Below are positions 10,407 to 44,470 of a stretch of DNA of 64,000 bases, piece after piece (the first letter of the stretch is position 1; each line of letters starts with the position of its first letter). Under the pieces are notes generated by a model. It was given only the letters and a program-made list of their open reading frames with translations, had not been told where the DNA came from and ran no database searches. This DNA comes from Pholis gunnellus (Eukaryota > Chordata > Actinopteri > Perciformes > Pholidae): assembly GCA_910591455.2 (NCBI GenBank), contig OU342816.1, forward strand, positions 12,466,638-12,530,637, written 5' to 3'. The position numbers were made by a program, and so were the translations under genes.

Positions 10407-10975
10407 ATAAATATGTTGGATTAAGTGGGTGTTCTTGTTGTTTGTTACACTCAGTAGATTTTAGCTGTCCATTGTTTTGTTTTTTTTGTCTCCCTCTAAT
10501 CCATTGTTGGATCTGATTGGACGGGACACCTATAGGGCTGTAATACTGCTCCAGCAGTTTTAGCAAAAATGAAATTTAGAGAGAAGAGATTTTTTTGGGG
10601 AGGTTGGTCAATGTGTCATGTTCTGTTTTCAAAACACATTTTCCCCTGTTTAGTTTTAATAATGCGATATTTTCTCAAGTTTGTAGGTCTACTGAGGATA
10701 TTAATTTGAAATATCTGAAGAAACAGATGTGCTTATTCATGTTGAATTTGTGATTTTGTATTAAAGTATATTTTTAGTCAGACTTGGTGTGCTGCTCACA
10801 ACCTAAATAATACAACGCCATAACTGGAATTCAACAGACCATTGAGAGCTATCACAGGATACGGAATACAAGTTTGTTAAATTTTACACTAGTTTGAAAT
10901 TAGAGGGTCTGTTTGCGATGACATTGCAGTTGCTTGTTTCACTGTAAAATAAACTTGTCTTTTTTTTATTTTCAA
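10407..10975 (+). other. zcchc10: zcchc10 3' UTR
   Basis: Runs from the stop codon to a likely cleavage site after AATAAA at 10948-10953, which is followed by a U-rich stretch. Another AATAAA overlaps the stop codon (10406-10411), and a further one lies near 11041. The end is inferred from these signals only. Confidence 0.5.
10948..10953 (+). terminator. zcchc10: Poly(A) signal for zcchc10
   Basis: Canonical AATAAA about 540 bases after the stop, followed by a T-rich downstream element (CTTGTCTTTTTTTTATTTTC). Confidence 0.5.
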
Positions 10976-19659
<8,684 letters not shown>

Positions 19660-19890
19660 AAGTGCCGGAAACTGCGCACTGTCTCTTTAAGAGGCTGCAA
19701 GGGTGCTTTGCCCTGTGCTCGGGCGTAGTGGGGGAGGGAGGGAGGGAGGGAGGTTGTTGACGGAAAGACGGGCCCTCATTGGCTGGGCCTTTACTGAGGG
19801 CAGTGACATCACTCGGAGGAGAGGCCCTGTGGTGTAAAATAACATGTCCTTTTATGGGACGAGGTGGATCGTTCCATTCTCGGAGAGAGG
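19660..19890 (+). promoter_or_regulatory. GC-rich promoter-like block, candidate aff4 upstream promoter
   Basis: A locally GC-rich stretch in AT-rich surroundings. It has a (GGGA)n tract at 19730-19753, an inverted CCAAT box (ATTGG, 19778-19782), an ATF/CRE-like TGACATCA (19804-19811), and a possible splice donor GTGAGG at 19890 that could end a leader exon. It lies 4.6 kb before the first aff4 coding exon on the same strand. Promoter role and gene assignment are inferred. Confidence 0.4.
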
Positions 19891-21427
19891 TGAGGTTTAG
19901 TTCCCCTCTCGCTGCTCCCTTTAATAAAGTCTTTCTCCCTGAAAAACTTCTTCCTGATTGGCCTGTGAGGCTGTTTTAGTAAATAGTTATAGCTGTAAGT
20001 CCGTCTTAGACAGAGCTCATTCATTTCTTTCGTGTTAATCCTTTATTCTATTTGATCTCCTTTTTGTTTTACTGCTCTTAATCTTGAGTTTGATCGTATA
20101 TTAAACTGCTGTTAGACGTCTTCCCCCTCTCTATTCTTGCAGTCTCTTCTTTGATCTTGTACTAAAAGATGTAATTAGTCACACCAGACATAGAGATGTA
20201 TTGCTATGTTTCAGCAGTCTCATCATCACTATGCTTTACCTAACTCGTATGCTCAATTTACTGTGATTTAAAAGATGACGAGAAGGAACCACCAGGACTG
20301 TCTCACACTCTCTAGTGGACAGGAGACTGTCTCACGTTCACTCTAAACATTTACACACTTACCCACCCCCCAGCCTCTTTTCACCTCTTGTTCTCCACAC
20401 ATGCCTTCACCTCAAAACACTACACAGACGAAAAGTAAAGCCGCAGCTCCCCTTTAGGCTTCACCTAGCGTGGGACTACCCCCGCTGTTTGCCGACGTGG
20501 TATCTCCCGAGAACGAGCCGTCGCCTCCCCTCTTCTAAGTCAGATTTGTCACCACTCCAAAGGAAATACATTGTACCTTCGAGTCGAGTAAAGAAAACTG
20601 TAGTTTACACTCTTCCAGCTGGACGCCCACAGATGCATTCAGGAACAAACAGTGCCAGGTTGTCGTCACGGGAGGAGGTTAGGCGTAGAGATTTAGGCTG
20701 ACTAGTCATAACGAGAACACTTCTGAATCCTTGGGAGATCCTTTTTGAATCCTCCTCCCTCCCTCCTTCCAATGTTTCAGTGGTTGGGGCCATGGCCTCT
20801 CAGTCAGGGTAAGAAATGCATGGCTAGTTGGCTGCTTCACTTATTTCTCTTGGTGGGCGGAAAGAATAAAGCACATAAACTTCATTTTCACTACGTTGTA
20901 CAAGTCTTGCTAAACTGTTTTTAGTTCTCACAGAATCCCAGTCCTGTGTTCATGGTGCTCAGATGACCATCAGCTCTTCCCTTTTTCTTTTTCGTTGATG
21001 GGTCCTGGCTGTTAGAAAGAAACCGGCGAGCTGATAATTTAGGTACAAAGTGAACTGCCTTTTTAACTCAGACTTTGACCTTTTCAGTCTGGCACACTGT
21101 TGAATCATTACAATAAGCACACATGGCTGCCACTCTTTTGATATTGATACATGTCATTTAAAATCATGTTGTGTAAGGAGTGATTTGCTGAGGCAAGCAC
21201 TGTCCTCAATCTACATTGCCTCCCTTACTATGTTGGCAACTGATCAACTCTGTAGGGCTTGGGCCAAACAATTCAAGCCGAGGCTCATTTATGATTTGAG
21301 CCTCCTTATGGTTTTACTATTGAAACAAGTAAATTATATATTTGATAGCTTGTCCTGGGTGTTTCTCAAACCGGGTCTTATCCCAGACGGCCACAGGTTA
21401 GATGGCAGCTGAGTTTGTCGTTGTTGA

Positions 21428-21620
21428 CTAGCGGTGCAACGCATCGTAAAACTAGCGGTTTGGCTCGTGGATCAGGTCTCTGATCAGATCAGCACAAAAT
21501 GGAAAAACGTCTAGAGATCCCTGACCAAGTATTTGTTTTGCCGCTGATACTATTAGCCGATCATTGATGCTCCATGTTGGCAGATACAGATCCCGTTGTT
21601 TGATGAGCTGGTCTACAAGG
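21428..21620. repeat. Possible dispersed repeat fragment
   Basis: GCGGTGCAACGCATCGTAAA followed by GCGGTTTGGCTCG and ATCAGCACAAAATGGAA resembles an interspersed fish element of the 'ggtgcaacg...cggttcgg' type. This is from memory; the copy is diverged and the limits are unclear. Confidence 0.3.
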
Positions 21621-22130
21621 CTCCAGACTTTTACATTTTTTTGCCACCATCCCAAAAATAAATTTCAACCACGCTGAGGTCAGTGTAAACCATCCAAAGT
21701 TCTAAATGTTATCCTTTTACTTTGTCGTAGTAGTTTATAGTGTAGGTCATGATAACGTTATTTACCTTTGCCCAATTCTCATTTTCAAGGCGACTAGAAA
21801 AGCATAAAAGCTGATGTCCTGATTGCATGTTTTTATTTCACACTGATTGTTAACGTTAAACTGCGTAATTAAGGGGAGATCGGTTACACCACTATTACTG
21901 AGTCACCTCTCATTTGTACACTTCACGATCTTTGTTGATGCCCCCAGATAGAACTGAGCCCTATTCTCAATCAGGTCGCCCTTAACCGGGAAATGAAATA
22001 TAAAGGCATTGCATCGTTGAACTTCTCCATATTGCATAGTTTGAGTTTCTAGGCTGGTCGGAGGCCAACTTAAAAACAGGTTGTGTTCAGACGCTTGATC
22101 CATAGTCACACTGTCTCCTCACGTTGCCAA

Positions 22131-22330
22131 GTTTTTCACATTCTTTTTTTTTTGCTGTTCGGGCACTTATTAAAAAGCACACTGACTTTTTATCCCTTCC
22201 TTGTCAATGAAGTTATTCTGACATTGCAAAGGCACAAAAGTCAAACAGTCTGCTGGCAGAATGGACCGTAGCACTGTTTAAATACACCAAGTGCCCGAAA
22301 GGCAAAAAAAAGAATGTGAATGTGAAAAAC
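22131..22330. mobile_element. Short terminal-inverted-repeat element (MITE-like), 200 bp
   Basis: The left end GTTTTTCACATTC followed by a T-run and TTCGGGCACT is mirrored at the right end (AGTGCCCGAA, an A-run, then GAATGTGAATGTGAAAAAC). Terminal inverted repeats are about 36-40 bp. No transposase frame. Target-site duplication is not obvious, so the superfamily is not assigned. Confidence 0.6.
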
Positions 22331-24531
22331 ATTGTGCGACTACGGCTCAAACATCTTTGATTATTTATAATCGGTGGAGATGTAGAAACTGTTATTTCGA
22401 GGGCATGAAACTGGCTTTTTCCTCAAACCACAGACTACATATAGCATGAAAGACATGTTCTGTTACATATGTTGGTACTTGTCAACTGGGGGAGGCCAAA
22501 TAACCAACATCAAGCAAAATACACTAGGATGTGGTCGGAGTGAATGTACACTCAATGAGATCTTTTGTTGCAATTTAACTTGAACTTGTTTAGTTTTGGA
22601 CGATGTGTTGTCTGAACCTGGTTCTCAGCTGTGCTGTGAGTTCAGAGACGAAACCGTGGGACTCGCAATGTTTTCCTTCTCTTCTGGACTCGTCTGCTGA
22701 TAACACCGGTGTGAATGTTGTGTCTCCAACAGTTCACAGTGGCCTTGGGTCGCCTCCTGAGCTCTGGGTTAGCGTAGCCTACCTAGCTCTGCTCTGTAAA
22801 TAAAGTTGCCTGTGAGGAGTGATGACTCAGCGTTGGGTGTTTTCTGATGATGTGAAACAGGCAGAGGCTTTGTAAAAGGTGTTGGTTGGGAAATTAGACT
22901 GACTGATAAGCTTCCAGATAACCAGTCAGAAGTTATGAAAGTATTGGCATGACTTAAGTCTACAATAGACTTCTGCAAATATCCCACTTTTTAACTTTGA
23001 AGCTTTTATGCATCAAAAACATTTAAGTATCATGAACTTGTGTTTGCCAAAGAGCTTATTTTCTGTGGAGTGGAACCAGTGCGATGTTGTCTTCCGGGGG
23101 TTGGCCTTTAAAGAATGCGTCATCCCTGCAGCTCTCCATATTCCGATGTGATTGCTTGTTCAGATCGGTTTTCATGTGAGAGCGGTGTGAGTTCTTCCAG
23201 GAAACTGAAGCCTCGTTTCACTGCATTCTCACGTTTTGATTGATTTCCCCGTGTGGAGTTGTTTTTAAAATCTTTTCATCCATGCGCATGGTAAAGCTTG
23301 ATAACACCCCTGTGTAGTTTAGGAGGAGGCAGGGTGGTGTCTTTATAATCACACTGTCAACCGCGTTAAAACCGTTGTCACTGGAAGAGCCCGAAGCTGT
23401 CGACTTAAACCGAGATCCGACACACCTGGCTGATCATTTGCTCGTTTCAGGTTTTTGAAACGCTCCGTATTTGCTTTCTGTTACAGACACAAGTCTTCTT
23501 TGTGGTGGTTGCTCTTTTAAAAAATAAAACGCATACTTGTTCCGTCCAAATGGCCAGCAGAAGTTTTACAACTTGTTTAAAAAGGGCATTAACAGCCTTG
23601 TGTTTCATCCTCTGGTAGTGTAGACAGTTTTATTCAATGTTCATGCTTCTGGTGTCGTTTTGTCTCTCTGGTGTTAAACCATATGTTCACGAAGTTACAA
23701 GGTCTACAATGTTATGTCTGCACTACACACATTACAGTGAGGGCAGCGATGTGTGTTGAGCAGTTGCATAAAGTTTAATAGCAGCAGGTTATTTAATCCC
23801 AATTACAGGCTGATCTACTGTTCCTGAAAAGATTTGCATATTCTTTTCATGTCGAGTGAATGATGCTTTATCAATCTACTCCAAAACACATGAACTTCTA
23901 CATTTGAATACTTTATTTTGTGAGAGAACAACCATTCAAATTGTAGTCAACAAACTTCTCAATGTATGAAGATGTTGAAGATGGCCGTTAGTAGTTTCAC
24001 ACTTACGTCGACCATCTGTACGAGCAGATTCTTTTCAGTAGAAGTAGACTTGTGCATATTGTCTCGACCAGCCTATTAGAGACTACTTCCTCCACAGGTC
24101 ATGATGTTTGTGGGGTAACACCGATGATGAACGTCGTATTTGCGGCTTACCACTAAAGTGACTCAAAGTAGAGGGCAGTCGATGGCCCGTTCTGACTGTG
24201 TGATTTGTGGTGAACAGTTGGAAACTTGAACTAGTTGGTATTCATTTCCGAAACCAAGAACTCATAGCAGGAGAGAGAACTGCAGAGCTCACGTTGTTAT
24301 CAGTTATGCTACCTCACTGTTCAGGAGTAACTTTTAGGGAAATTCTCACCGACCCACCAGGTGTTTCTTTCACCAACGACTCACTTTCACGATGCTGCGT
24401 CGTTTTATAGCCGCCCCTTGTAAAAAAAAAAAAAAAAAACCCCACAAGATAAGGAGTCTGTTTACAGTCCCCCTCCTCGGCGTGTGCTTATGTTGACTTG
24501 TTGTTGTTGTTCTGTTTGCGTTATTAGCAAC

Positions 24532-37479
<12,948 letters not shown>

Positions 37480-39889
37480 CAAGGACTCGTTCCCTGCTTG
37501 CTGCTTCCTCACACACACACACACACACACACACCTCTCAGCTTCTTGAGTTAAGGAACATGTGCTCAAAGACGGTCACGCATGCGCTCACAGACACACA
37601 TACAATGATGTACTGTACGCACACACACACACACACACGATGAACTTCTCAGACATATCTCCAACACTGTGTCCATTTTCTACACCAGCTTGCCAAAAAC
37701 ACTGAGCACTCTAGAGCATCTCACACCGTCGACAGCACCACACAGGGAGAAACATGGGGAACTGCAGCACAGGAACGGAAACAAAAGCTTGTCGCCATGC
37801 TTCATATATCGGCATTCTTACAATCTTTGCCGTGTTTCTATCCGTTTGGCATGGAGGCGCTGGGTGAACTATTTGCTATGAAAAACGCTTAAAAAATTAG
37901 GGGTTTTGGTTTTTAGGCTACTTTGGCTTTTAACTTTTTATTTGACTTTGTTTCACCAAAGTACCTCCCATGAACACCAAAGGTGCTTTAAAATGAAGGT
38001 TTCTCTTTATCATTTTTGTGCCTTGTATGTGAGTGACAGGAAAAACAAACCACCCGTCATATCTGAATACATTTTCCCTTTTTTTTCTTTTTTTTTTTGC
38101 TTTAACTAATTTTATGCATTTTTTTAAAAAATATTTAACCGTTAACGGAAGCTGGCAACATTCATGTTTTTGATTGCAGTCTTTCAGTTTTAAATCAAGT
38201 CGTGTTAACACATTTTAGAGCAAAGATGGAGTTGGCCACAAATGAAGCTACATTACCGCCATCTTGATTTTTATCTTTCCTGCAGAGTCTCCAGGCGCTA
38301 AAGCTTTAATCTTGGAGCGTGCCCACACTATTTAAGAACGGACCGTAGGAAGGGCTACCGTGCACAGCAGATTAATACTTCTGACACACACGTATTTATA
38401 AATGTTCTTACTCATCAGTGTATTAGTTTTTAAACCGGTGTCGTTTTTATTTTCCAGAATCATGGACTCATTTTAACCCTGCTAGAAAGGTTGAATGTTT
38501 GGTCAGTTTGCTCAAACCACCGTGGTCCGGTTTAATGCAAGGAGCAGCCTGGCCTCTAGGGGCCGCTAGCGGGGCCTTTTCGGCTCTTGGCCTTAATAGA
38601 ATTGATCGCGACAATGTTCTCTCTAAGAGATGTTCTGTGTTTGAAGCTCCAGAATACGAGCCTCTTCCTCTTGACATGTTGTTCCACTCGTAGCGACATT
38701 GTTCACTTGAGATCTTTTCCTCGAGGCAGAGTGACTTCCAGACAGTGTTATTCATCGTTTGATCCCTTGTTTGCTCAGAGTGTATTTTTCTAAGGAACAG
38801 CAGGGAGTGTCTTAAAGTATTGAAGATCATTTCCACACACACAATGCAGTTATTTAAAGTGCAGTTCATAGAAACCGGGCCTGAGTGACCACTAATTTGG
38901 CACAACAAAAAGCAAGTTCACCTGTAAGGAAATATTTAGAGAGGCAAACTCGTCAGTGTTGCATTTATAGAACAAAGAGTTTTAAATCTATCATTATATA
39001 TTTCGAAAAAGAAGTGTAACGGCCAATATAGATTTTATTTATATACCAAGCAGTTTTTTTTTTTTGTTTTTGTTTCTTCTTCTTCCTCTGGCCTCGCAGA
39101 AGTCTAACTTTAACAGGGTTGAACCAAGGGTTATGAGATGCAAAGTATTTGTTTGTGTATGTAATTTGTTCCTATTTAAATTTGAATCACGCTTGTATTA
39201 CCAGACGGTAGATAAGAACCGTGTCGTCTAGTTGTAACAGTGTACGCCAGCTGTCCACATATTACATTTCTCATATTTAATAGTTCCGGTTGTCATCGAG
39301 GGAAATGTGGACGGCAGTGTGTTTTTGAATGAAGATGTTGACGTTACACCCAAGAGTTCAGTTGACATTTGGGTGTTTGTTAACGGTCAATGACATGAAG
39401 GACTGTGCTTTTATTTAAATTTTTTAAGTGTGTTTTTCAAGCTCACTTCCTCCTAAAACATGCTGGAAACCTTTTAAGCCTGGGTCGAATAGTATTCATG
39501 GAAACGTTTCTTCAAATTTCAATCATAAATTTGGTGTATCGTCACTTTATTTTACACCCTTTTCATCTCACTTTAAGGATTTAAGCATTTGACCTTTTTT
39601 GTTTTGTATTTTCTTTCGTTCACTGGCTCCCTGGCCTTACTTGTAGGAGGGGATACTGTTATTTCCTCTGGCACTTGAAGAAGAGAAAGCCAGAGGGGGT
39701 ATTATTTTAATCTATGCAGGATTTTTACAAAAAAAAACAAAAAAAAAAGAGGATCCGTTTCTGTGGAAACACTTTTTTTGGCTCGGGATCTTTTTCCCCT
39801 GCTTCTTTTTTTTTTTTTGCCTCAGCGAGAAACCTGTTTAACTCAAATGTCCAATGCCTTTAGCTTTTTGCAATTTTGTGTACTGGTTT

Positions 39890-39918
39890 AAATATATATA
39901 TACATATATGTATATGTG

Positions 39919-39993
<75 letters not shown>

Positions 39994-40017
39994 ACGTGTG
40001 TGTGTGTGTATATATAG
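39890..40017. repeat. (TA)n-rich microsatellite within aff4 3' UTR
   Basis: TA repeats, interrupted by TACATATATG and TGTATACG and a short TG run, about 128 bases in all. In the mRNA the self-complementary part could fold into a long hairpin. Confidence 0.95.
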
Positions 40018-40490
40018 ATCTGTTTTTATAACCAAACACAGATGGCTTGAGCCATTTTGTACTTAAAGCTGGAGGCCACTTTTCTCATGGGGATTCCTCT
40101 GTGGGTTTCGCCAGCGCAGTCAATGTCTTCATACACTGGTACACTTTGTAAGTACAGGTCCGCGCCTTGTGTTCCCGACACTATCTTGTAGTCAAATGTA
40201 CAAAATTTAGATCAATTTTTAACAGTTTGCTACTCACACGTATTTATTTTTCTGCCCCCCTTTTGCTTAATATTTTTTTTTTTTTCTATTTTGCCATTTT
40301 AAAGGAAATGAGGAAGATGTAAATGTATCGGGGTTGTTCATGATGAGATTTCATTGTAAGTAGTAATTAATATTAATTCTAACTTGAAAGAATCCAGGGT
40401 AAGATTAATAATTTTTTTTCTTTTTTTTTTTACATTCAGTAGGAAGATGTTAACACTTGCATGTTTCTATTTAAATACAAATGTATAAAT

Positions 40491-40569
40491 TGTAAATATA
40501 ACATTTCTTTAAGGGTGAATTTCTACTACAGGTCGACATTTTTATTGAAATTAAAAAATGCTGTAAATA
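40491..40569 (+). promoter_or_regulatory. aff4: Pair of Pumilio-type motifs in aff4 3' UTR
   Basis: TGTAAATA occurs at 40491-40498 and 40562-40569, matching the PUM consensus UGUANAUA. A third form, TGTACATA, lies at 41538-41545, between the two poly(A) signals. Binding is inferred. Confidence 0.45.
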
Positions 40570-41302
40570 CATTTGTGAGATACTTTATGCACATTTCCCC
40601 CCCCACCTTCTTCTTCCAGGCTGTTACAGAGTACATCTCTTAACGCTGTATATCAGATTCATTTCTCAGTCCCCCTCTTTTCTTACCGTGCTCGTATTCT
40701 TTGTCTTCTGCTTCACTTGTCTCCCAGTACCACGGTCGCCACATAATCATTAATGTCTCTAGATCCAAGTGTGAATACTTTTGTCTTCTCTGTATTTGAT
40801 ATGGAGGCGCGTACTTTTCATGAAATGTATATTGTTGATCTCATGGGATGGATGGATGGATGGTGTGTACAGTCCGTTAATGTAAAACCACGTCTGTTTC
40901 CTCCTCACCAGAGAGAGAGAGAGCGAGAGAGAGAGAGATGTATTTACTATGTGTCCCTTTTGAACAATTGGTCCAACATGTTTTTTGAAACAGAGGTATT
41001 TCTCTACAGGTCAAAACAGTTGTAGCAGTTTATACAGTATGTTGTATAACATCTTTTTTCTAAAAGTCGTCTCTAAAGTGAGACCAGCAGCATACACTAT
41101 GTACAATAGTCTAAATTGGATTAGTTTTAAGAGAACTGATGATAGAGATACTATATATGATGGATGCAATATGATTAAAGGTACTCATTGAGTTTGATCT
41201 TCAAACTTAGGTTATGTAATTTAAAGCATTCTTGTGAAGTGAGTATTAATTGTGACTAATGAGAGTCTGTCCTGAATATTCTTTGTATTTTGCCGTATTG
41301 AG

Positions 41303-41308
41303 AATAAA
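41303..41308 (+). terminator. aff4: Likely main poly(A) signal of aff4
   Basis: AATAAA in AGAATAAAATATAT, with a TG/T-rich stretch (GAGTGTTACTCGTTTTGTTT) 20-40 bases downstream. Confidence 0.55.
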
Positions 41309-41325
41309 ATATATATGGATATGTT

Positions 41326-43290
41326 TAATTGAGTGTTACTCGTTTTGTTTTAGCAGCACGAGTTGGTTTTAGAGAAAGCAAAAGAGGGCTTGAGTCATCT
41401 GGTGTCTTCAGCTACGTCTGGACCTGTTAACCTGATATTTAAGTTGGCCAGCGGGATGTAACGGGAGGTGTTTGGGGGAAATAAGGGAAAAGTACCTGAC
41501 AACCTAATTAAGACAATCGTTTTTTGTTTTTTTAATTTGTACATAATTTATTGAACAATGAACGTAAAGATGCCCTGAAGGTATTGTAAACAAATAAAAT
41601 GAATGTTTACAGTCCCTGTTTACTCAAATGAAACACTGTCTGCCTCCTTATGTACTCCATAGTGCTACTGGAGGCCAGGAACGTATTCTTTTTCCCACAA
41701 AACTGATGATGTTGTGGGAACGCAGCTGGAAATGAAGTAACACTTTTCATAAAGTCTAAACGAATGACATAGGCAACGCCGCCTAAACATTTTGTGGGCA
41801 GACTTCAATTGGAAATAAGCAGAAAATGTCAGCTCATTTTTTATTTTTTTACTCCGCATAACTTATTGCAATGCATTGTATTTCATAAACCCATAGGTTT
41901 TGTTTACAATAACTTTATCTGCAAAGTAACTCCTGTAGTTAATTAACTGTAATTGAGTAAAAAGTATAATATTCTCCTCTGAGATGGAGAAGTATAAAGT
42001 GGCATTAAATGCAAATGCCCCAAGTAGAGTACAAGAATGTAAGTAAATGGACTTAGTTACATAGCTACAGCTAATTGGAGTGCACTAACCTACTTGTGCA
42101 GCGCTGTGTGACCTGTATTCTAGTTTCACTTCTGGGTTCACACATTATTCCGACAACAGGGCCGGCCTGTGCCTCAGTTCTCCGAGAATAAATTGCCACC
42201 AAGTGGTCATGAGTTGCTACTGTCGTTGCTGTCGGTCTTATCTTGTTCAGCCTTGTTATTACTGGATTGCCATTACATTCCCTGTTGGTGTTGTTGTTGA
42301 TGGTCATGATTGCAGTGGTGACATCACTGTCATTGAAATGATGACAGTGCGAACAGGTAGGACGGTGATTTGAAAAGACGTCACAGTCCTACAGGTGATA
42401 CGTTGAAAGGTTTCCTGGTTGTAATCTAGAGAAGAAAAAAAATGTATAAAGTTTAAACCAGCAATCCTGTACAGTTATTTGTATAAACAACAACAAACAA
42501 GCATTCACCAATACAGTAGATGGCTTTATGGTCGAATTGATGGTTTTAAAATGAAGAAAAAATGTACAATACAGATTACAGGGCAAGTAAAATAAAACTG
42601 AAACTGGATCCAAGTCATGTCTTTTGTGTTTTTTGCCACTATATTAACACTTTGCTCATAATTACATTATTTTGTACATAGTGTGTGACTTAATGTAATT
42701 GGAACGAATTGTAAACCTGCCCTAAATATAAAATGTATAACATAGGCTACCTGAAAGCATCTGTTCCAATATGTCTGACATTCAATAGCAACAACAAATA
42801 TTTCCTGCAGGATAAAATAAAGAGTATATTGGTGGTGTCCTAGAAGATAAAGATAACAACATATTTAGTTCTACTGAATCCTGAGCCATACAAACAATGC
42901 AGCCTCAGTTGTGTCTATTTCAACAAGAAATAGATGGTGCTTGGTTAATCTTTCTGTGTTTGAAACAAAGGTATTCAAAGTAGTTTGTATAGCTGTGCAT
43001 TGCAGAGCCTCTTAGGAATGATTAGCTCCTTCCAATCCACATTAACTCTTATGGAGACTGATGCTTTTTTTTCTATATTTATTTTGCCTTGACAGTTTTT
43101 ACTTAATTGAAAGATTAGCATTTTCCTTTAAAGCATGAATATTTAATTAGTTAAACAATTCACTTACACCACATGGGTTTCATGAGTTTAGTAGCCTAAT
43201 GTCACTGCTCTATTTAAGCTTCTGCCTCTTTCCAGTGAACTAAAGAACATCAAAACAATACAGAGAAATTCCCCTTTTCCACTCCTCCGC
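41326..43290. other. Intergenic region between aff4 and shroom1
   Basis: About 2 kb, AT-rich, no coding exon recognised on either strand. In particular, no trace of leap2, uqcrq or gdf9, which lie in this interval in human. Confidence 0.6.
41593..41598 (+). terminator. aff4: Possible distal poly(A) signal of aff4
   Basis: A second AATAAA, 290 bases after the first, followed by GTTTACAGTCCCTGTTTACTC. Confidence 0.35.
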
Positions 43291-43560
43291 CATTGACACA
43301 AACTGACCAATAGGGTGTCGTGTAATCCTAAACGTGCCCGCCTCCCGCCGCTTCTGATTGGTCAACGTGGTCATCTGTTACCTTTCATCCGCTTCTCCCT
43401 CTTCAGGGCATAAGGTGAGCTCACTGCGAGCGATGGAAAAAGGAAAGCTCATTACCGGGGTGGGCGGTGAGGCACGTTAGCCGTTTACAAAAAAAAAAAA
43501 GTGAATCTGTCCGGTAATTTATGTTGTTGTTGTTGTTTTTGTTTTACCGTAATTCACTCC
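43291..43560 (+). promoter_or_regulatory. shroom1: Promoter-like block, candidate distal shroom1 promoter
   Basis: Two CCAAT boxes in opposite orientation (CCAAT at 43307-43311 and ATTGG at 43357-43361) about 50 bp apart flank a GC-box-like CCCGCCTCCCGCC (about 43338-43350). The block is more GC-rich and CpG-rich than its surroundings. NF-Y/SP1 control is inferred. Confidence 0.5.
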
Positions 43561-43629
43561 TGAGGAGAGGAAAAACGCACCCGAGAGAAACAAGGAGTTG
43601 AAAGCAGCGGAGTGACCGGGAGTCAGCAG
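43561..43629 (+). other. shroom1: Candidate non-coding leader exon of shroom1 (distal)
   Basis: A purine-rich stretch ending GAGTCAGCAG followed by a consensus donor GTACGT at 43630, just downstream of the promoter-like block. The true 5' end and its joining to the shroom1 coding exon 16 kb away are unproven; it might belong to another transcript. Confidence 0.35.
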
Positions 43630-44467
43630 GTACGTGAAGGGGACTTTGGTAGCAGCAGGTGCTTCCAGTATCGCTGTGGCTCTGCAGTTTCGGTTGTCAA
43701 CTGTCAACCTGTTGCAGACTATTTCCAGTCAAAACAGCTGCAAGGGAATCGGTTATCTTGAATACTTCTTTTAAAAGTTGTAATTCTCGTCGGGAGTCAA
43801 ATAAAATGTCCTTAAATACGCTACAACTGATCTCAGCTCAGTTCTGCGAGGAGCAAACGCAATTAGTCCCTGTTAGTGTTCATACTGGTTTGTTCTATTT
43901 TTGAAAATAGTAGGCTGTTGCTGCTTAATTTGCATGTTGTAACGTAGTAGGTAAATTGTAAGTTTTAATATATTAAAATGTCTTTATTCTCGTGTTGGAG
44001 GCCTTCCAGGGCTGCAGTTTGGTTCCCCTCATATTTGTTTTATCTTTAGCTATAACGTGACACATTCAAATGTCTGTTAATAGTTTATAATAGATGATAT
44101 TTTAGAAAAAATATAATTCTCAGTTCACACCTTAAATATTTTGGGATGTTTACAAGCAATTCAATGGGCTCTGGGGAAACAACGAGCAGAGTCATTGATG
44201 ATGAAGATGATGCTTAGTTGCTGTTATCACCACATTTAATTGCCATTTTCATATAATTTCTATGTTGCACACAACTGCTGCAATATCAGATGTTCACAAC
44301 AGCACTGTGAGAACAACACTCTTATTGTCCTTCCTTAACCTTATCTCCTCGCCTCAAATTGATACCTGGCCCTGAATTATGCACAGGAGGGCCTTTCTGC
44401 CTAATGACTGCACTATGTTTTATTTAAAGTGGGGAACAAAAGGCGCCCGTGGCTGTGGCAGTGTTGC

Positions 44468-44470
<3 letters not shown>

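Larger units (their letters stand above)
19891..24531. other. Non-coding stretch before the first aff4 coding exon
   Basis: Probably part of the long first intron of aff4. It holds a small inverted-repeat element (22131-22330) and a possible dispersed repeat near 21428-21620, both listed separately, plus an A-tract at 24421-24439. No coding exon recognised. Confidence 0.55.
37480..41325 (+). other. aff4: aff4 3' UTR
   Basis: A long AT-rich UTR of about 3.85 kb, ending near the AATAAA at 41303-41308. A second signal at 41593-41598 would extend it by about 290 bases. It contains CA runs (37510-37534, 37620-37638), a (TA)n block (39890-40017), a GGAT run (about 40850-40863), a GA run (about 40913-40938) and two TGTAAATA Pumilio-type motifs. 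AFF4 in other vertebrates also has a very long, heavily regulated 3' UTR. Confidence 0.75.

Noticed and set aside
41326..43290. Search for leap2, uqcrq or gdf9 between aff4 and shroom1
   Set aside because: No signal, mature-peptide or TGF-beta cysteine patterns seen in any frame; recorded as not found rather than proven absent.
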